From assembly GCF_013459645.1 (NCBI RefSeq), contig NZ_CP054861.1, positions 1,414,001 to 1,478,000 of the forward strand: 64,000 bases of DNA, read 5' to 3'. The stretch is from Martelella sp. NC20 (lineage in GTDB: Bacteria > Pseudomonadota > Alphaproteobacteria > Rhizobiales > Rhizobiaceae). Of the stretch, positions 59,491 through 64,000 are shown piece after piece (within the stretch, counting starts at the first letter, position 1; the number at the start of each line of letters is the position of its first letter). The notes under the pieces are model-generated. The model was not told the origin of the DNA. It saw nothing but the letters and a program-made list of their open reading frames with translations, and ran no database searches. Both the position numbers and the translations under genes were made by a program.

Positions 59491-60052
59491 TGGTTCCGTA
59501 GCTCGTCGCCCGACGCCAACTCCAATCATCGATACCGACCACCCGTATCTCGGAATTGCGTTGAGCAACCACGGCATCCCGCTTCAACTGCCGCAGGATG
59601 GTGTCATCACTGACCGGGATGCCGAGCCTCTGCATCAACCGCTCGCCAGGACGGCCGCCGGCGCGATGGCCGAGCAGGCCGACAATCTCTCCGACCCTTC
59701 TCGTCCGACTCGCGTATGGGTCAGCTACCGTCGGCAGTCGGTCGGTGAATGTTCGTCATGGGCATTCCCGATGTGCACATCGCCAGCGGCTCAGCAGGAG
59801 CTTCACCGTCACCGGCTTGCTCTGGACCGGCAGATTCTGGAGGTTGCGGCGGGCCCAACCATGCCGACTTCGGCTTCGCCGGCCACAATCGGGGCAGATG
59901 CCGATCGCGGATCCAGCAGCGGAAACAACCCACCCGTCGTCAACAGTGAGCGTGACACCCAGAATCCTAACCTCTGGGCGGGCGACCATTTCGATTTCTT
60001 TTGCATGCCCGCCCATAGCGACATCGTCGCTAACAGCCGATGAATCACACAA
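59406..60052 (-). pseudogene. ISL3-family transposase remnant
   Basis: The N-terminal zinc-finger part (GICPDCGRRSRSRHGWARRN, LLLSRWRCAHREC) starts near 60052 and breaks frame at about 59757. It resumes as TFTDRLPTVADPYASRTRRV, then VVGIDDWSWRRATSYGTIMV and stops being transposase-like at 59406, where it joins the PAAR gene. The catalytic C terminus and right end are missing, so the element is dead. Confidence 0.82.
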
Positions 60053-60453
60053 AGTGAGGGAGAACCTATAAAGGTGTCATTGGCCTGCGTTTGCGGGCTC
60101 GCTCATTCCTTGCTCAGCAGACAGAGACTGTGATCGGCGTCGCCATTCTTAACCGAATGCTCGCCTGTGGACGCCCGAAATCCGTTCGTTGTCGACCCTC
60201 TGCGGCAGCACCCAACTAGGCAGGTCCATCAAAGACGGAGCTCCACACATTTGCTGATCCCCGCACCAACGCTCCGGTTAACGGAAAAACTTTGCGACAA
60301 GCCCCATCGGAGATATGCGCTTTGCCGGATGGCGGGTGGTGTATTTCAGCATCACTACTTTAACGAGTTACAATAAAAAATACAATGTAAGATTGTACTT
60401 GATTGCGTTTTAATGCTCCACTCCTTCGGGTACTGCTTTCCGGAGGACAAGAG
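60053..60453. other. Gene-free stretch before the autotransporter-like gene
   Basis: About 400 bases with no supported gene. The left end of the ISL3 element should lie within the first 100 bases, but I cannot place its inverted repeat. The promoter of the following gene is expected near 60360-60420, where the sequence is AT-rich. Confidence 0.5.
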
Positions 60454-62898
60454 ATGCAGACGATAAAGCGTTGGAAGGACCGTGGCACGCGACACGGCGG
60501 CAAGAGCATGCTGCTGGCATCGGCGGCGCTCACGGTCATGATGATGAACGCCGGATTGGCCAAGGCCGATAACGAATGCGGCAGCGGATCGCCGGTCTTT
60601 TGCAAGGCCAGCAGCTACGGCAACATCACCTATCCGGATGGCGGCGTGGTGTTGCTCGAAAACAGCGACATGATCGTCACCGGGAACATCACGATCGGTT
60701 CTCTTTCAAACAGCGGCGGCCAAGCATTTTTCTCGGCCTCGCTATACCGGTCGATCAGCGGTGCCATCAACGTCTCAGCGCCAACAGACGGCGCTGTGAT
60801 CGGGATCAACACGCCGAGTATCACCGGTGTGCCGGCGATAACGGGGCCGATCGCGGCAACCGCAGCCGGAACGGGAGATGCCTCGATCACGATCCATCAG
60901 GATGTCTGGGTGCGGAGCGCGATGTCCTCGCGTGCAGTGGCCTCCTATCAGAAGAATTCTGGTGATGCGGTTGTCACGATCGAAGCAGGTGCCTTTATCG
61001 ATCAAGTCGGAGATTCGCTTGCCGTTTTGACGGAGAATATAGGTTCCGGCAACGCGGTCGTGAACATCAATGGCGGCACGATCCGCAATGAGGGAGGAGC
61101 CATCGTCCGGGCGGACAATCAAGGTATCGGCAACACGAGCATCACGCTTGCCTCAGGAAGAATTGTCGGAGCTGGCGCAAATAGCGTCGGTTTGGAAGCT
61201 CACGCCACGAGCGACGGCTCGACCGCGTCTGTGATCGTCACGAGCGGAACGATCGAAAATACTGCGGAGGCAATCGACGTTTACCATCGCGATGGCGACG
61301 GGACGGCTCTGGTTTCGATCGATGAAACCACAGGGGAAACGAAAATTGATGGGGAAATATATATCGATGCGACAGTAACCCAATTCAAACTTTTCGACGG
61401 CGACCTCTCCACAACGATTCCGGGAGGATTTGAAGGTGTCGTTATTCTCGACAGCGCCGTAGCCACAGCAGACTTGATGGGAGGAACGATTACAACATTC
61501 AAGGACTCTGCCTCCGCAGCAGTTTATCTCACCAATTCGGACTACAACGAAGACCCAGATATGTTGGAAGCAAACTTGATAGGAACCAAGATCAACATAT
61601 CAGGTAACGGAGGTGCCGCTTTTTTTCTCGACGTTTTCGACAACGACAGGAATTCTCAAGTAAATATTTCCGGAGGCAGCATAAGGGATCAGGGAGCGAC
61701 CTCCCGCACCCAAGCCGTCACATTTGAACCCGACGGGCTAAACGATACATTCGGATTTGATATGTCCGGGGGCCTCATTCAGCTGGATGCTCAGGATGCC
61801 GTCGGTGTCCTGGTAACAACCGGCGCGGGCACAAACTATGAATTCGATCTATCAGGCGGTGAGATATCGATAGACAAGGGCACGGTAATATTTATCGATG
61901 TGCCTATTGACAACCTCGACAGCCTGAACGGTGCGATATCCGTGTCCGTCGCGATCGGCGAAAAGATGACCGCTTCTGGTGGGAAAGCGCTGCTGGATAA
62001 CTGGAACACGAGCGAGGACACGGTGATTGATTTCACCACCTCAGGCACTGTTGCCGGCGATATCTTTGGGGGAGCGGGCAAGATCAATTTCGCCTGGACC
62101 GGGGGCACCTTCAAAAATAATTTCTACGGCCAGAGGGGCGATGATACAGCCACACTGTCGGGGATTTACTTTGGAAGCACGCCAATCAACAATGTTTTTG
62201 ATGGTGGCGAGGCCGACGATGGCCAGGATACCCAGGCCGACATCGATACAATCAGCTTTACCAAAGGCCTCACCGCGACACGTCTCAATGCTGAGAACAT
62301 CTTGAACTGGGAGAAACTTTCCGTCGAAAACGCCGCGATCGGCTTCACTGGAAGTCAACTGGTCCTGGATGGCTATTCTTCCGGAAACAGCAACGACCTG
62401 GGCGATTTCACGATTGGAACATCGTCTGCTGTAACCCTTGAAACTTCGATTCAAATTTCGGCGAATATGACGATTTCCAACGCACTCTCGATTCTAGGGG
62501 ACAGTGCTCCAGAAATTTCCGGTAATTTTCAAAACGACGGCTCAATCCGGATGAATGATGGTACCGCGCGCGGCAGCTTGAAAATCGGCGGAGATTATTC
62601 CGCTGGTTCCAGCCAGTCCCCTGGATATGGAACACTTTCCGTAAATGTTGATTTGGCGGGCGGTATGAGCGATCAGGTTATCATCCAGGGCACGATCAGC
62701 GGACGCACCAAGGTCGTGCTCAACAAAATCATGGATGCACCAATGCCTGAAGATGGCATACTGATTGTCAAGGCACCTGAGAATTCCCCGTCCTACGCGT
62801 TTTCAGGCAGCCTGATTTCCGGGGCGAACACCTACCATATTGGGTTTCGAAATACCTCGGGCAATGGCATGCCTTCCGGCTATTATCTTATGCCATAG
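60454..62898 (+). CDS. Autotransporter-like passenger without a beta-barrel
   Basis: An 814-residue secreted beta-helix-type protein. It starts with an extended signal (SMLLASAALTVMMMNAGLAKA) after a basic stretch. Repeated short strands follow (GDAVVTIEAGAFIDQVGD, GNAVVNINGGTIRNEGGA, VSRTS-like turns). The end (DGILIVKAPENSPSYAFSG, GYYLMP) is like the junction region just before an autotransporter barrel, but the frame stops there and no barrel is readable before the IS6 remnant. ATG 60454 has a GGAGG site. It may be a truncated autotransporter or a genuine barrel-less form. Confidence 0.75.
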   Translation: MQTIKRWKDRGTRHGGKSMLLASAALTVMMMNAGLAKADNECGSGSPVFCKASSYGNITYPDGGVVLLENSDMIVTGNITIGSLSNSGGQAFFSASLYRSISGAINVSAPTDGAVIGINTPSITGVPAITGPIAATAAGTGDASITIHQDVWVRSAMSSRAVASYQKNSGDAVVTIEAGAFIDQVGDSLAVLTENIGSGNAVVNINGGTIRNEGGAIVRADNQGIGNTSITLASGRIVGAGANSVGLEAHATSDGSTASVIVTSGTIENTAEAIDVYHRDGDGTALVSIDETTGETKIDGEIYIDATVTQFKLFDGDLSTTIPGGFEGVVILDSAVATADLMGGTITTFKDSASAAVYLTNSDYNEDPDMLEANLIGTKINISGNGGAAFFLDVFDNDRNSQVNISGGSIRDQGATSRTQAVTFEPDGLNDTFGFDMSGGLIQLDAQDAVGVLVTTGAGTNYEFDLSGGEISIDKGTVIFIDVPIDNLDSLNGAISVSVAIGEKMTASGGKALLDNWNTSEDTVIDFTTSGTVAGDIFGGAGKINFAWTGGTFKNNFYGQRGDDTATLSGIYFGSTPINNVFDGGEADDGQDTQADIDTISFTKGLTATRLNAENILNWEKLSVENAAIGFTGSQLVLDGYSSGNSNDLGDFTIGTSSAVTLETSIQISANMTISNALSILGDSAPEISGNFQNDGSIRMNDGTARGSLKIGGDYSAGSSQSPGYGTLSVNVDLAGGMSDQVIIQGTISGRTKVVLNKIMDAPMPEDGILIVKAPENSPSYAFSGSLISGANTYHIGFRNTSGNGMPSGYYLMP

Positions 62899-63051
62899 CC
62901 ATCCAAAAAATTAGAAGCCTTGAAATACGTACCCGTTTCCCGCGTTTTGAGGTGGCTCGGTTTGTCTGGACAGCTTCGGGCGTTTCGTTGGTATTATCAC
63001 GTTATCTGTCTTACAGGTGCCTGCGTTTCGGGTTGAGCGTAAATTCCGGAG

Positions 63052-63295
63052 ATGCAGACACCCGATATCAACTTCAAGCGTCACCGTTTTCCGCCGCAAA
63101 TCGTTTCATATGCCGTCTGGCTTTACCTGCGGTTCAATCTGAGCCTGCGTGAAGTTCAGGAAATGCTGCTCGAGCGTGGGATCGACATTTCCTATGAGAC
63201 GGTCCGCCGCTGGATCGCCGAATTCGGAGCTCAGATCGCCTACACCTTGCGGCGGCGACAGGCGCACCCTGGCGATATTTGGTATCTGGACGAGG
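63052..63295 (+). pseudogene. IS6-family transposase, interrupted by a group II intron
   Basis: The first 81 residues of an IS6-family DDE transposase: FPPQIVSYAVWLYLRFNLSL, REVQEMLLERGIDISYETVR and RWIAEFG. The frame reaches the first catalytic aspartate region (IWYLDE), then switches to intron sequence. The rest of the transposase is beyond the intron or outside the window. The IS left end could not be placed. Confidence 0.85.
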
Positions 63296-64000
63296 GTGTA
63301 CCGCGAGGCACCCACAGGAATGTGGGAGCCGAGCTGCACGGAAGATGAGGGTATGGCCCCTCGAAACCGACCGTCAGGGATAGGTTTCAAACCACTGCAA
63401 GCTGCGACGGTAAAGAGCCGCGGTGGTGAGCGTTGCAGAAAAGGTGGGCTTTAGTCCGTCAGGTGAGATTTAGAGAGACGAGCGCAAGCGAACCGCTGAT
63501 GACGTGTCGAAAAGTGCAAGATGATGTCGAAACCGGGAGGAACTCGTTAGCCCGGGACGAGTCTGGGGGGCGACCTGGTTTTCTGCCCAGGCGGCATCCG
63601 GCATGAAGGCGGCGTGACTCTTAACCAGGCTTTCGTGTGGAACGCGGGAACCTGTCGCTCCGATGTTAAGGGAAAAGCCCAAGCAGGTGGTCCCTGCGAG
63701 GGTGAAATTACCGAAGCGGGGGCACAGGGGCGGAGCAGCCCGTAGTCGTGCTGAAGGTCCTGTAATGGGGCTAGAGCGAAGGGGTTGCGTTGTTCAGCTC
63801 TGGAGCGAGGACAACCGGTGACGGGGGGATCCTCGTGGATAGAGCAAAGCCGTATGCGATTCCGAAAAGGGAGGTGTGGGAAGCCTATAAGAGGGTTAGA
63901 GCCAACCAGGGAGCGGCTGGTATTGACGGCCAAACGATTGCGGACTTTGAGGCTGATCTTACGAACAACCTGTACAAGCTCTGGAATCGGCTGGCGTCGG
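63296..64000 (+). mobile_element. Group II intron, 5' part (continues beyond window)
   Basis: A catalytic RNA-type intron begins with GTGTACC right after the transposase exon. About 540 bases of structured non-coding RNA follow, with conserved-looking stretches such as GGGGCACAGGGGCGGAGCAG and GGTGAAATTACCGAAGC, and then the reverse transcriptase gene. The 3' domains and 3' splice site lie outside. The 5' boundary is uncertain by one or two bases. Confidence 0.82.
63835..64000 (+). CDS. ltrA: Group II intron reverse transcriptase/maturase, N-terminal part
   Basis: The first 55 residues of a group II intron-encoded protein, running off the window. The GTG start gives VDRAKPYAIPKREVWEAYKR, then VRANQGAAGIDGQTIADFE, the RT-0 region typical of LtrA-type proteins. 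It would copy and splice the intron RNA. Completeness cannot be judged here. Confidence 0.88.
   Translation, partial: MDRAKPYAIPKREVWEAYKRVRANQGAAGIDGQTIADFEADLTNNLYKLWNRLAS

Overview
The window is GC-rich alphaproteobacterial DNA, most likely from the Hyphomicrobiales (Rhizobiaceae-like; Martelella is only a guess). Pointers are a BcsN-type cellulose locus, a CpdR receiver protein, an mmgR-like small RNA beside a suhB/hisN-type phosphatase, an RpoH-type promoter before hsp20, and a Rhizobiales-style intergenic repeat. Core genes use near-uniform high-GC codons. Two stretches do not: an 11.5 kb island at 21.1-32.6 kb and a decayed mosaic from 51.7 kb to the right end.

Layout. 0-8.5 kb: end of a GH2 beta-mannosidase, an MsbA-like ABC exporter, a universal stress protein with a BCCT osmolyte transporter, the Mrp/ApbC Fe-S P-loop protein, and an SMP-30 lactonase. 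8.6-10.8 kb: mutL and a DUF2093 gene. 10.8-20.0 kb: cellulose synthesis (TPR protein divergent from bcsN-bcsA-bcsB), followed by a convergent ROK kinase that overlaps the end of bcsB. 21.1-32.6 kb: an integrated element flanked by 49-bp direct repeats in tRNA-Val(GAC). 32.5-40.0 kb: tRNA-Val, cpdR, N-formylglutamate amidohydrolase, mmgR, hisN-like phosphatase, hsp20, a complete bufferin (bufA-B-C-D) copper-peptide operon and threonine aldolase. 40.6-51.5 kb: gltB and gltD separated by a vapBC toxin-antitoxin pair and a YbjQ protein, then galU, kdsD, dsbB and a YqaA membrane protein. 51.7-64 kb: tRNA-Leu and tRNA fragments, frameshifted lysR, an SDR/DJ-1 chimera, a small MarR-epimerase-cyclase block, a broken NIPSNAP gene, remnants of a type VI secretion spike module cut by an ISL3 transposase remnant, a barrel-less autotransporter-like passenger, and an IS6 transposase split by a group II intron.

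The most interesting system is the island at 21,128-32,589. It has an integrase, an excisionase-like gene, a replication initiator-like gene with internal iteron-like repeats, both terminase subunits, portal, a protease-capsid fusion, a gpW-like connector and a decoration protein. It has no tail, lysis or lysogeny-repressor genes of a full phage. This gene set matches capsid-forming phage satellites (cf-PICI type), which build their own heads and borrow tails from a helper phage. An AT-rich HTH-SIR2 cassette sits between terminase and portal in reverse orientation and looks like anti-phage cargo.

Regulatory features readable from sequence include an RpoH promoter with a long structured leader before hsp20, the mmgR promoter and terminator, perfect palindromic operators before vapBC and marR, a palindrome before the satellite HTH gene, and a repeat family whose end supplies the stop codon of the adjoining gene.
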